Of a DNA stretch of 64,000 bases, positions 12,986 through 25,280 are shown piece after piece. The translations under genes were made by a program, and so were the position numbers. Positions within the stretch are counted from its first letter, which is position 1; each line of letters starts with the position of its first letter. Source of the stretch: Temnopleurus reevesii (Eukaryota > Echinodermata > Echinoidea > Temnopleuroida > Temnopleuridae). The DNA lies in contig BQKZ01000001.1 in the NCBI GenBank assembly GCA_036244855.1, forward strand, positions 346,087 to 410,086, given 5' to 3'. The notes below the pieces were generated by a model. It was not told the origin of the DNA. It saw nothing but the letters and a program-made list of their open reading frames with translations, and did not search any database.

Positions 12986-15900
12986 TATCACATTGGCTCA
13001 AGGTGGCTGGCGGACATTGGAACTGTCAAAAACCTCTTTCTTCATTTCTGGGACTTTTGCCAAAATGTCAAGCAAAGTTGACCTTGATTGGCATTGTGGG
13101 ATCGCGTTAGCATTGTGCATTGTTTTCTATACGACGGATCAAATTGGATTTAATGGTTTATTCTTTCAAGTGATACAATTGTTCTCAAAAATATATTCAC
13201 TTTAGCAAAACTCGGAGATATGATTTTCTTTGTTTACTTCTTTATCTGTTTTATGTTTTTTTGTTTTGTTTTTGTTTTTGTTAATGAAACATCAGGTTCT
13301 GTAATTGCAACTGTCTAAACGGTTCGCATACAACCAATGGCTATTAAGCTTTAGTGAATGTTTGTTTGCTATCATGTAACCTAATCTTTTAGAATTACAT
13401 TAAACTATTGTAAACATTACCAAGGTGCAATGTCACGAGTCATATTGAAAGATGGATCATTGCCAAGTGCCACATGAATGTTATGTGAAATGGTGATTGA
13501 CCTTTTCCAGGGAATAAACTTTTCTTGTTCATGGTACTTCCATAACCCCGCATTCTTGAATACAATACACTACACCCAACAATCCCAGGTACAATTTTGT
13601 TTCCATCTTGTAATATAGGCACACTATTGTCTGGGATAGAAATAGTTACTTACCCTGACACTTTGAATTTGAGCACATTAAATATTATATTAAAATTATA
13701 TCTTTTTCGCTTGCTGGGATTCACATCATTTTATTTGTTTCTTATACCAAATTTATATTTCTAACACAGATCTTCTACTGTCTTTATTAAAGGCATTATC
13801 CATAATTGATCCTGCCAAGTATAAGTAACCTCCTCGGAATTCATCATATCGTCATATGGTTACACGAGATGAGTTGCAAATCTATATTTGAAACGTGTCT
13901 TTCTATAAAATTAACACGGTGTTCGATAGGATGCCCGTTTGATTAACGTTATCATGGTTATGTCGGGATTCATGAAGCAATACCCTTTGGCTCCTGGTAC
14001 TTCGCAAAAACACGGACGATATATCTTACATGTATTTTGAAAATATTTAACATCATTGGCGCTCCCAACACAGGCTTCGCCTTCTGGATCTGCGCCCTTT
14101 CCTTTAATTTGTATGTATTTTGTTTATGCTATTTCTGTATATTATTGACATTTGATTTTCTATTTTGAATATTGTATTGATGTATACAGAAATNAACAAT
14201 TGTGAAGTCACGAGTATCAACAGAAGAAGTTATACAACTCGAAACAAAAATCCTATTTTGCCGAAATACTTCAAAGGTAATTGTGCCTTATGGCGTCAAA
14301 GTTGGAGTATAAATTCTAAACCGTGTAGGCGACAGATTTTGTTTGCTTCATATTTCTTTATATTTGTTTACAAAATGAACGACCAGTTAGACCATAGTTG
14401 GCGCTGATATTAATGAAACAACTCTTTATGATGTCAAATAAGACACCATTGTGTCGCCTGACTAGCTAATTGATGTTTACTTTTTCTGATTCACAATTAA
14501 AGAAAGGCATTATTATAGAATCAATACATTTGAACGCTCGACTCCAACAGACATTGCAACGTGGCCTGCACATTATAGGACGGATCTAAGAAACGTTTAT
14601 GATTGCAGAAATATTGACACCAAAGATGATAAACTGACTGTGTTCTATAAATAAAATTACTGGATGAATATGGACGATGTTTTGCGTTTGAATAATATCT
14701 AAACTGTTACATATTCATTTTAGGGGTCCATTAAAAACAGCAAGCTATCATGTTGGTTTGGAAATGAGCAATAATGCTAATTGATCTTGGTTGTTTGACC
14801 TTATACTCATCAGGAAAATATACATACTTTGCAAATTTTGGTTCAAGTCTTTCATAGGACTTTTATCATAGATGATAAATGTTGTGTTATAGATATGCAA
14901 TATAATATTCTGAGGAGATGCTGAAAAAAACTCTGCCAGCATCTAATGAACGAACAAAAAACTAAAGAAAAAAAGCCAAATGAAAAAATCTCTTTGACAA
15001 ATCATGGATGTTTGCCAGTTGGAGACAGAAATACCCCCCCCCCCTCACAGGCATGATCTAAGAACATGGGTTCAATGACCGGGAATACACTGTACGAAGA
15101 ACATTCATCTGTCATGCACTATAACCACTCAAGATGGTACCATTTTTCCTCCCAAGCTTATCATATTAGAAAACAGTGATAAGAGAATAATCATCACAAA
15201 CTAACAAATAAAAGACTTTCCGTTCCTACCCTAATCCCTCCAAGACTGCGTCTTTTTTCTTTTTTCTTTTTAAATATTTGTTTCCTTTTTTGTTTGTTCA
15301 TGTTTTATTAATTTATTTGTTTGGGGGGGGGGGTAGCAATATCATGAGGAACAACAATAACTCTTATAATATTTTTATATGAAAAATGGGTGGTGTACTG
15401 TGCGCTACTGTGTTGCTCAGGGAAAAAAAGTATCTCACAGATTTTAAAAACAATAATCTCAAGCATGACTTAATAGCTTCAAGAGGGTCAGGAGGAATAA
15501 TAAAAGGAAGAAGGAAAAAAAGAGAGGAATAAGAAGAAATGGGTTCATTTTACATCTAAATTCCCCAAGCATGCCAAGGTCGTGTGGAATGAGAGTCTTA
15601 ATGCGACTTGAAGGAAGAATAAGAAATGTGAAAAAGATCAAAGGTTGAAAAGAAATTTAGCTTTCACATTTGTTGATCATTGTTGCTAGAAGACACAAAC
15701 AAATATTTACTACTAGTACTCAAATATACGATCGACAATTAAACATAAACATGAGTACATTTCAGTATTACTTGCACATTTAAACATATATCCTGTAAAG
15801 CAGAAAGATTGCGCAATGTTCTTTTTAGCATCAGAAGAAATAAGATTTTTATTTTTATATTTTATCTATTCATTTTCGTCAGAAAAGAATCGGATCCCCA

Positions 15901-16116
15901 TTTGAACAGAAGTTGATTTCCAAATGAGGTTAAAGATTGGAAATAAAAGAGATTACGAACACAAACTGAACACAATATACAAAAATTGGGTAAAGACGAA
16001 AGAAAAGAGAGAAGCGTAAAGCACGTGTTTGAAACAACGCATACTAATCAATAATTCAAATCAACAAGATGTTTTCCCCTCGATTCACGTGTTACTTGCG
16101 CTAGAAAGAGAGTCTC
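12986..16116. other. Noncoding stretch
   Basis: Contains one ambiguous base (14194), a C11 run (15034-15044) and a G11 run (15323-15333). No gene recognised. Confidence 0.5.
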
Positions 16117-16146
16117 ACCAAGGAGACTTTTAGAAGTCTCCTTGGT
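16117..16146. repeat. Compact hairpin with 13-bp perfect stem
   Basis: ACCAAGGAGACTT (16117-16129) and AAGTCTCCTTGGT (16134-16146) pair across a 4-base loop. TCTCAC borders both sides. This looks like the core of a short inverted-repeat element. A structured RNA is the alternative, with no further support. Confidence 0.6.
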
Positions 16147-16266
16147 CTCACGCAACGTATTAGAATTGATGCTTTCTTGAATCATGTCTTAACTTTTTGG
16201 AAAGGTTTGGGTTGATAAATTGATAAGCTAATAACCACATTGAAAATTGTTTATGTCAATATCATG

Positions 16267-16500
16267 TTCAATTCAATTCAATTAAATACAACATTTATTT
16301 CAACTACAGATCAACAAAAATATAAACCAGGAAGACTAGCAAACATACAAGACAATACAATTTTACACGAATGGTGAGTAAATGCATGACAGCATAATAG
16401 CATGAATAAATAAACGTTGTATCCATGATATAAGAATAGGGGGAAGGGAGGGTACTTATGACAAAAGGGATTGTAGTATTTAACCATGGATCTATATCCA
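16267..16500 (-). mobile_element. Probable 3' end of a non-LTR retroelement, minus strand
   Basis: Read on the minus strand, the stretch ends with an AAATAAA-containing segment (AATAAA is the complement of 16294-16299) followed by short TTGAA-type tandem units at 16267-16282. Retroelements of CR1/L2/RTE type typically end in such short tandem tails. The left limit is uncertain and no reverse transcriptase is present. Short minus-strand frames here (16304-16517) are not convincing genes. Confidence 0.45.
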
Positions 16501-19500
16501 TGATTTATGAAATGCATGAATTGAATAAGAAAATCTGAACTCAGCCATGCACGCGGTAAGCAATGTGGCTGATGTCTAAACCCAATTCGTTATTGATCTG
16601 AAAAAATGTTGTATTGAAGTAATTTGGGACAATTCTGAGAGGAAAATGTTGTAAGTCCCCGACCTGCCGATCGCAGTCAATCTCTCTTATCTTGTAATCA
16701 TTACATGTTTCCACTTTCGACTAATATTGTTATTCAATGGTGCAATCTGTAAAGGTAATAACCCGTGGGCTTCCTCTGAAGAAATGCAAAACAGAATATC
16801 CCCTATATACTTCAATATTTTAAGATACAAAACTTTCTGTGACATTATTATCAATAAAGTCGATTGAACTGGAATTAAATATAAACTATCTGCCTATGCA
16901 CTTACTATGTACGCTCCCTTTTACTTGTCTTGTCAATGTAAAATATCATTATCGAGTGGCAAATGATTATGAAGGTGTGTTTTTAGCACGGTTATACAAC
17001 TGCTCATTATGTTTTGGCGAAATAAGTTTTTTAAAATATGTTCATCGATGCTGGTGTGTCATGTTTCTGTACCTTTAAATTATTGGCGCGGTGATCATGG
17101 TGATTTACCAACCAATTTTTAATTAAATGATTCGTTTATCCTCATTGTCAGCTTTTGAAATAATGATATTTATGCATGAATCATGAAGCATGCTGCTCGA
17201 TTTCAATCATTTTTATGATTGAGTGCGTTCACTGGTGAAGTGCGTTACTTGATTTTCGCTCAATCATGTCAATCAGCATCAATGAAAATCATGTAAACGC
17301 AATATGATTGACGTCTATTATTGATAAACATAGTAATTCATCAATACTGATGGACAGCTTGCTAATTATCATTCGTTTTTATCAAGGGTATTTGTTTGTA
17401 AACAAAATGTGATAAGTATTTGTCGTATTTCCATGAAAACGTTGTCAACACGAGTATAATACTTGTTTACATCTTAACAGAGATTGACAGAATTGTTTAT
17501 TAATCGGCAAAAATAAATCAAGTACATAAAATCCAACAAACATCAATGACGATATAAACAAACCGTTAACAATACGTGATGAGAACAAAGATAGCAACCC
17601 TGAAAATAACAATAATAATAATTTGCTTATAAATCGTATTGTCGAATTCAAGGGGAAAGGAGCTTTATACAGAAATGTATGCAGAAATCGCCGATAAACA
17701 GAAATTGATGAGTCGTCACATGCACGTACTGCATTTTCTCTTCAGAACAAAAAAATTAGTTCAAGGCAAACAAAATAAAGTGAGGTGAAACTTCCGTACA
17801 TGCCTCATCAGTAATACTCTAACGTGACTAGTCCAGCGTTTTGACCTGATCAGGGCGCCATACACTTCATCCTATACCATGTATATACACTGACCATTAC
17901 GAGTGGTCAATTGATTGTTCTTCCACCACGCTACCTCCGTCCTGCCAGTCAGTGCGCTGACCTGGTCATCATCCATTGGTCTCTTATCTTATGGAGATGA
18001 AGAAGAAGTGAATGAGCGTCCTGCTTTCAGCAATCCCCTAGGGCGATACCGTTCCGTTTCCCGCTCTTTCCCCCTTTTTCCCTCTGAATTTGACTTTGGG
18101 TTTTAAAATAACCTTTGAAATGATTGGTTATATCCTTAGATCCTTTTAAGTATTTTTTATTCAGTCCTTATTAACTTAACTTAAGATCTCTCTAAAGGAA
18201 TTATGTTTGTTTTTCATTATCGATGTATTCATACAGCTTTATAATGCTTACATAGATGTAATGTTTTCTTACTTGCTAGGATAAAATTCTTGAACCATGA
18301 ACAAAGGAGGAGCATATAGTGCTTCATGAAGACGATGTCATTGAACATTGTAAAAATGTTCTTGGACAAGGAAAATATTGTGAAATTCGATCTATACATC
18401 AATACACGTAGTAGAGACAGAAAAAAAAGAAATGGTAATTAGAGTTTTAGCCTCCAATCTGTGTATAAAAACAAAAACAGTCTGTGTTTGGACACGCTTT
18501 CTGCGCTATTAAACCCAATTTAGAACGCGGTGATCTATATTTTGCTCCACATTCGCTCATCCGCCGGTCAAAATTCCTCTCTGCTGCGCCTTTGGTCATT
18601 GTAATGGTCAATATCCGAAGTCTGCCATAACAAAATTATGCATCTGAGCTGGCCAGTCCGAGGCGGGATGGTATGGCGATCTAGATCTACTTCTAGCTCT
18701 TTTCTTATTAAAATTCATCGCCATCACGTACTCTCTCTCGCGAGGTCAATGTCATCATCAGTCAGCCGCTACAAACGGATTTGTTTCCTCTGAACGTGTG
18801 TCTCAACTGAATGGCGAGACAAACAATTTTGTCTGGATATATTTAGAGCACAGATGCTCCTCTGCATGGCCAATGTTTATTATTGTCCACCCAGACGGAA
18901 TATTTTTAGTCTGCGTCGAATAATGCACTTATTGTATAAACGTTCCTTGGAGTAAATTCTACTTTTCCCTTTTATTATGTTTTTTGCCTCATATCATGAA
19001 TACCCTGAACATCACAATAATTTGTCTCAGTTCTCTATTTTTGTTTTGATATATGATATATTAAAACATTTTCAAATATGATAATAGACATAATCTTACA
19101 ATAAAACACAACCTTAGAAACAGCAGTTCATATCATTTGGTGAGTTTAAACATTATCACTAAATGAATGTACTTTCTTGGTAATATATTTACATTTTTAT
19201 TGCCATTCTCCAGGTTCTACATGTACTATGTAGTTGAATCTTTTATTGTGTCATTTACCTTAATGAACATCCTATACCTCTCAAAGACATGTTTACCACA
19301 ATCAACATGATCAAATAGTAATGCTGAATCAGTGATTTCCATTATGATCATAAATTTTGTAAGACACAATATTCGAATTTCGCCATTATACAGCACATTA
19401 TATCATCTGCTATCGATACTGCAAAATACGCGGTCCTCATTTTCAATTCGGGAAAAAAAATCAGATTCATAAAATCATTATCACAACAATAAATGGCATG

Positions 19501-20660
19501 TGTTAAGGCGATTAAAATTACATTTTGGTGGGAATTTTGTGAATGGACTCTCTCGATATGTCAGTGACCATGCATATCGATGGGATTGAAGCAGGCCATA
19601 CCCTGCATGCTTGAATGGTCTCTTATAGTGTATTGATATTGGAATATTTCTTCAAATATTCTTAACCTAGTTTACTCGTGCTTGAAACTAACGCCCGTTT
19701 CTTTCAGCGATGGCCCCGCTGGTTGGGTCTCATAATTATTCTTTTACATTAGAATATTATGAAATTGGATTCTCCAAAATATTATTTTAAAATGCAAAAT
19801 CTAAAAATGTATGTAGCACAGAGATAAATCTTGCTCCACCTTTAACAAAATTGTTTATAAATCTGTTCACTTCCGATCAGTCTGGACAAACATACTACTA
19901 TTTCCTGTTTATGTTAATATTAACCATTATGGTCAGGATGGTAAACTTGATGAATCTTAAAATATCACCCTGAATGAAGTCCTAAGTTATAAACGACTAT
20001 AAGGACTTTATATAGACGCATTATAAATCATTCAATTCTATTCATCTACGAGTGCATGTACGTGCAAAATGACGTAGATAGAGAGCATTGATACATTGAC
20101 ATAAGTGAGATAGCAACGAAGGTTTACAGAGTTCTATTATATAGCCGACGTCGGAAAAGTTGATATTTCCCAACTCATTTATGTAAACCAAAAAAAAAAA
20201 TAATAATCTTTTTTTCCCAAGCTCACTTATTTTCCTATTGAACCTTGTTAAAAAAGAATGTTTCGTTAATACTAGATTTACATGACGGAAGTAAATGGGC
20301 ATCTCGGATGTGCCCTTGATTTGTAGAGATCAAGAGAAGATGTAATGCATAGATTAATATAAGATAAGATATACTAATTAAGATTACCAGTCTACTAGCA
20401 CTATGAGTAATGGGAGTGTAATCATCTTCTTACTTCATATGAATTTACATTTACATTTAAAAGAAAAGAAATAAAAGTATTTCGTGACAAAAAGGTATTC
20501 AGGCAACAAAACGCTTAGCTTCTTGAGTCTTAACGTAAGTCCAAAGATTCTTCAACATCAATTGTTTTTAAGTTGTTATACATTGTGTGTGTCGTGACAC
20601 GTGCGTATTGTCTTGAAAGTTCTTAATAACCTGTAGAGATAGGAGGACGAAATAATCTAT
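16501..20660. other. Noncoding stretch with a TGATTG motif cluster
   Basis: Includes the five-copy motif group at 17204-17310. GC-richer patches lie at about 17820-18080 and 18540-18800. No coding exon recognised. Confidence 0.5.
17204..17312. promoter_or_regulatory. Candidate cis-regulatory cluster of TGATTG/CAATCA motifs
   Basis: CAATCA at 17204-17209, 17261-17266 and 17270-17275, and TGATTG at 17216-17221 and 17305-17310. The last lies in TGATTGAC, the Pbx/Meis-type core. Five hits in 107 bp suggest a homeodomain/TALE-binding module; this is an inference. Confidence 0.3.
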
Positions 20661-20670
20661 GGGGGGATGG

Positions 20671-20703
<33 letters not shown>

Positions 20704-20870
20704 CGGCCATGGTGGTGATAATGAAACTGAGGATGATAATGATGATGGTGATGATATTGGCGATGGTAATGGTGATCATGGTGGTGGTGGTGATGATGAT
20801 GATGATGATGGTGATAATTACTTTGATAGTTATAATGATGATGGTGGTGATGATAATAATGATGATATAA
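20661..20870. repeat. (ATG)n trinucleotide repeat
   Basis: ATG/GGT-rich block, near pure at 20667-20703. It is the same trinucleotide class as the block at 1.6 kb, in opposite orientation, and gives polyMet and polyHis pseudo-frames. Confidence 0.95.
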
Positions 20871-23800
20871 GTCCAACAGATACGATCAACAGCGCCATAG
20901 AGATAAAAATAAATATTTTCCAATTTTGGAAATTTGGTGACTGCAAGCTTGAAATATATTTTTTTTTTAATTCCAAAATAAGGACGGTAGCGTTTGGCCA
21001 AAAACATAAGTTCTAAGAAGACATAATGTTCATATTTCCTCATTGCTATGTTTTGTAAATATTGTGTCAATGATATTTTGTTAATGAAGTATTATATACA
21101 GTCATATCTAAGGTAGATGTTAACTGAGTTCATACATAATTCAATAAAGTTACCATTGATTGATACCATAACTGAATGGATATCTATGAAATGTAAAAAA
21201 AAAAAGTCAGCATAAACACTATTTTCCCCTTAGGGTCACGTCAATGATGAAAATGAGTCTAATGTACGTGACCGTCATATGATGAACTTTCACGAGCATA
21301 TTAACAACAGACAGACGTACTCGTATAATGTCTCATCAACTATTAAGATGATGGTCTGAATCGCGGGGGATTCGCCGATAAACGTTACCATAGTAACCCC
21401 TCAGAATCATAAACAGGATTGTGTGGGCGTATCTCCATAGTGCTTTTGAGGGGTGGTTTATGGATAAGCAGTGTATTCTCATCATTAATAGTGATATGAA
21501 TGCTCCTGATAATGGAACGCGGTGGCGTAGCATTGTATTACCCACGCCGTCGTCATTTTATTGTGATCGTTTGCATATAAACTTTCACCATATCGAACAC
21601 AACTTTGTCAGCCTCTTGTTATGGTGTTTTCACCAAGTAGAAAGTAATGATTAATCTCTTCGACTTTCATCCTTCAGCCCTCCCCCGCAAGTAATGAAGC
21701 AAGACAGGTAGTATTTGGTAGTCCTCCTCATGCCTTCTCCACCAGCGGGCATGGTGGGCAACACGTCTAAAGATGCGCCTACGATTGGAGAGTTTGATGG
21801 ATTCATTTCTTCTAACCCCCAGACAATGATTGGTGTTGATTCCTCACGAATTCCCACTATCCAAGATCCCACGCACTCATTAAAGCAACAATTCATTTTA
21901 CCCTCCAGGTTGTGTCATCATTTCTGACATTAACCTTTTGTTAATTCGTTTTTTAACGAATTTGTCGTTTTATGTTCACTCACATAGTAGAATGAGTCCA
22001 TTAATGAACACACAGAGGTGTCGCCATGGCAGACACTACGGAAATGTACGCGAAAAGAGAACAAAACAAAATAATTCAAACATTATCATGAACTTATAAA
22101 TTAAAATTCAGTTAATGAAGCTTGAAATACATGACATGAGACTGTGAATGTTCACATAATTATCGGTAATGTATTCAGTGAACGTGATGCAATCAGCGTC
22201 CTCATCAGGTCATGAAGTATGCTTTTACAGGGTTTATCACCTCATGAAGATGAATTAGTTTTCAAATAAAAAGGCTTTTGAACATCACGAAGAAGCAAAG
22301 GGATGTCTTGATGTGTGCGAGAAAAATATGTATTTTATAGTCCATCATTACCAGGATCGATATTTAGATTATAAAAATACATTGTAATAAATGAGCTGTT
22401 CTCACAAAAAAAAACTGTTTGTGAAAGGGTTTATAAATGGTTTGATATTTTAACAGATTTGAAACCTTTGAATATTCTCCAAACGTTCTAAATTACCTTT
22501 AACAGCAAACACGATATAGACTTTTTCCACAAAATAAAGTGGGTCATGGACAATAGAGCCGTACGCCGTGTATTGAACTGTGCGGACACAACAATAACAA
22601 GCCGGTTCCGATTTGAATAACATTTAAAAAGAGCATCGAATTGGCGTTCGACGTAATTTTTCGGAAATAGATTATATCGGAAATGGAAACACTTTTAAAA
22701 GGTCGTTATTCTGTAAGTTTTTGATGGCTATTTGGGTAAGTAAGAACTTTCCAAATACGACAATTACAAATACTGGACAAAAAAGTCCAGTTCGCACTAC
22801 TTTTCAAGAATGACAGTCCTGTAAAATTTAACATAAAAACGTTCAACAAAAATGTTTCCCAACTATGTACTGACAGTTATTTTCAATTTATTTTCCAATG
22901 TACCAATAATATTGTAATAAACATACTCCACATGCCATTTCATGAGCCCCCTGAGGGTATATAGACTTCTAGGAACCGCCCACCTCCCGATACTATGAGG
23001 GACGCCATGAGCATGATGAGAATAAAATTTAGATAATAATTGAGTATTCTCATTTCACATTCCTTCATGTTTCATTGAGGGAGGATTAAATGACTAGGGT
23101 TAAAATCATTACATTGTTAGAAATGTCAAACGATTTCTTTTTCTGTCTGCATTGCCTCCCTCCATACCATTCTGCCTTGTCATTCTTTTATATTCCGTTT
23201 TCTTCTCCGTTATTCTCTCCCTCGTTGCACTTTGGTGTTGGATGCAGTGACTGGCACGAATGTTGTATTTTGGTTATTATTGGCTTTGTTCCCGCGTTTG
23301 TTTAGCCCTCTGCATGGTTGCATAGGTACCAAATCTGTCTGGTAACATTCCATTTATTGCTTAGATTGGCCCATGAAATGGTTGCATTCTGAGAAAAGAT
23401 CAAATTTCAATTCAATATTACTGATGGACTGGACAGATCTCTTGGTGGCTTTTCGTCGTCTTTTGGCCTAGATTTCTCAAAGTAAACCGTCCTTCCCAAA
23501 TGTACTGGAGATCGAAGATGACTGAAGACAACACAATACCATGGTTTATACCAAGGATTGGTCACTGTATTGTTGTACAAAATGCTCATTATTTAAGATT
23601 TACCAGTTCGTTTGAGATAACTGTGCACTAACTAAAAAAGTTTTTAATTTGACTCTTTGAAACTCTACTTTTGCTGCTTTATCATGCTTCATGCATCTCC
23701 ATATCTTAAAAGATATTGTAAATTTCACATGTTCAATTCATGCAATGTTAAAGCAAATTGAATCAGCTATCCAGGTAGATGTTTAAAAGTTAAAACGATG

Positions 23801-25126
23801 GTGATTGCGACGACGAGAACGACGAAGATGACGATGGCGAGTCAAGGGCAAGAAGACCAGCTCATCTACCAATGCACCGTTTATACCCATGACGTCCATT
23901 ATCTTCGCTTTAAACTTTCCTTGAGACCATCTTTCAAAATAGGACCTAGCTTTTTGTGAAAGTTCACACAGCGTGCTGCAAACTGAACGGTTAATGGTCA
24001 AGATCAGGTCAGGAGTTGATTGGAGGGGAATTGGGATGATACGAATTGTGGATGTACAAATAATATTGGAGAAACAAGAACAGCATCTTCTATAAATAGA
24101 GTGCATTTATATGAAAACCAAATAAAAATGATGAGTCAGGAATTGATCTCTTTCCATACCAAAGTGAGTTACAGATGAAATGTTTATGAAATACCGTTTC
24201 ACTCCCAATGTTTATTTTGTTCATGTGGCACGTCAATGAATCTGTGTATATCATGAATATCGGACCACTTTTATCCAGAGCTGTGGGTGGCAAATAATTG
24301 CTACTTTCTAATAGGTTGCTATTATACACAAAGCTTTGTACGACACAAGTGTTAAGGCGCCATCATCCATTTTGCGATAACGGAAATTATTTTGTGATAA
24401 TTAGAAGAAAATCATAGACAACTTATAGCTGGCCTTTAGAATTGTGGAATGAAAATCTAAAACAAAACCTAAAAATGCTGTCAGGATAGAGGGACACAAA
24501 CATTCTATGTTTGCCTTAGAGCGCACGTTTTTCAATAAAGGTTGATTGAAGAAAAAGACAAAGAAAATCCCCAAACACAAATTATTATAAGCAGGCTAAA
24601 GAAATTGTCGGCACCAGCGATGACCGCAGTGTTATCTCAAAACTAATATACTAAACACACGTTTGTGTGTATTAGGAGCGGGGTGGGGGGGGGGGGCGAG
24701 ATGGACGAATCACTAAAGGGAAAATAAAGAAAAGGAAAGGATAAATTATGAGATTATGAGCTTCTTCAAGACGTTGGACGGGGCTTAAGTCTGGAGGTCA
24801 AGACGTGCTTCAGTGACACCCTGGTATTCAGGCAGACATCATATATCGGTCAGAGGGGTCGCGCAGAATGCAGGACGATCCACCGAGGGCTATTTTTGGA
24901 AATAAATGGTGTTGATAGAGGGGTGTTGAGCAAATCTGTCTTAGAGACAAAGTGAACGGTGTACTTGACCTCTACATGGAATGAAAGCTGGTCATGTGTT
25001 GGCCCCGTTGAGCTGAACTAGGTGTAAACGGCGGGTAAAGGAGGGGTGTTGGAAAGGGGGTCACTCTGTATAAGTGTATTTGGGGCGATATTTCATAAGG
25101 CAAGATCCGGAGAGCCAATGACAAGA
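20871..25126. other. Noncoding stretch
   Basis: Contains an X-box-like palindrome (21384-21397), a G12 run (24685-24696) and GC-richer patches at about 21400-21930 and 24770-25110. A plus-strand frame at 21715-21927 and its minus-strand shadow match no family I know. No gene claimed. Confidence 0.45.
21384..21397. promoter_or_regulatory. X-box-like RFX motif
   Basis: GTTACCATAGTAAC fits both half-sites of the RFX X-box. No neighbouring promoter or exon supports its use. Confidence 0.4.
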
Positions 25127-25280
25127 NNNNNNNNNNNNNNNNNNNNNNNNNNNNNNNNNNNNNNNNNNNNNNNNNNNNNNNNNNNNNNNNNNNNNNNNNN
25201 NNNNNNNNNNNNNNNNNNNNNNNNNNNNNNNNNNNNNNNNNNNNNNNNNNNNNNNNNNNNNNNNNNNNNNNNNNNNNNNN
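25127..25280. other. Assembly gap (154 N)
   Basis: A run of undetermined bases immediately followed by G7, so the missing sequence may include or abut a poly-G tract. Frames drawn across it are artefacts. Confidence 0.98.

Noticed and set aside
20568..21070. Polyhistidine and polyisoleucine/methionine frames
   Set aside because: Translations of the ATG trinucleotide repeat in several frames; metal-binding or other function would be over-reading.
21651..21927. Frames on both strands in a GC-richer patch
   Set aside because: Plausible amino-acid composition but no family recognised, and each is the shadow of the other.
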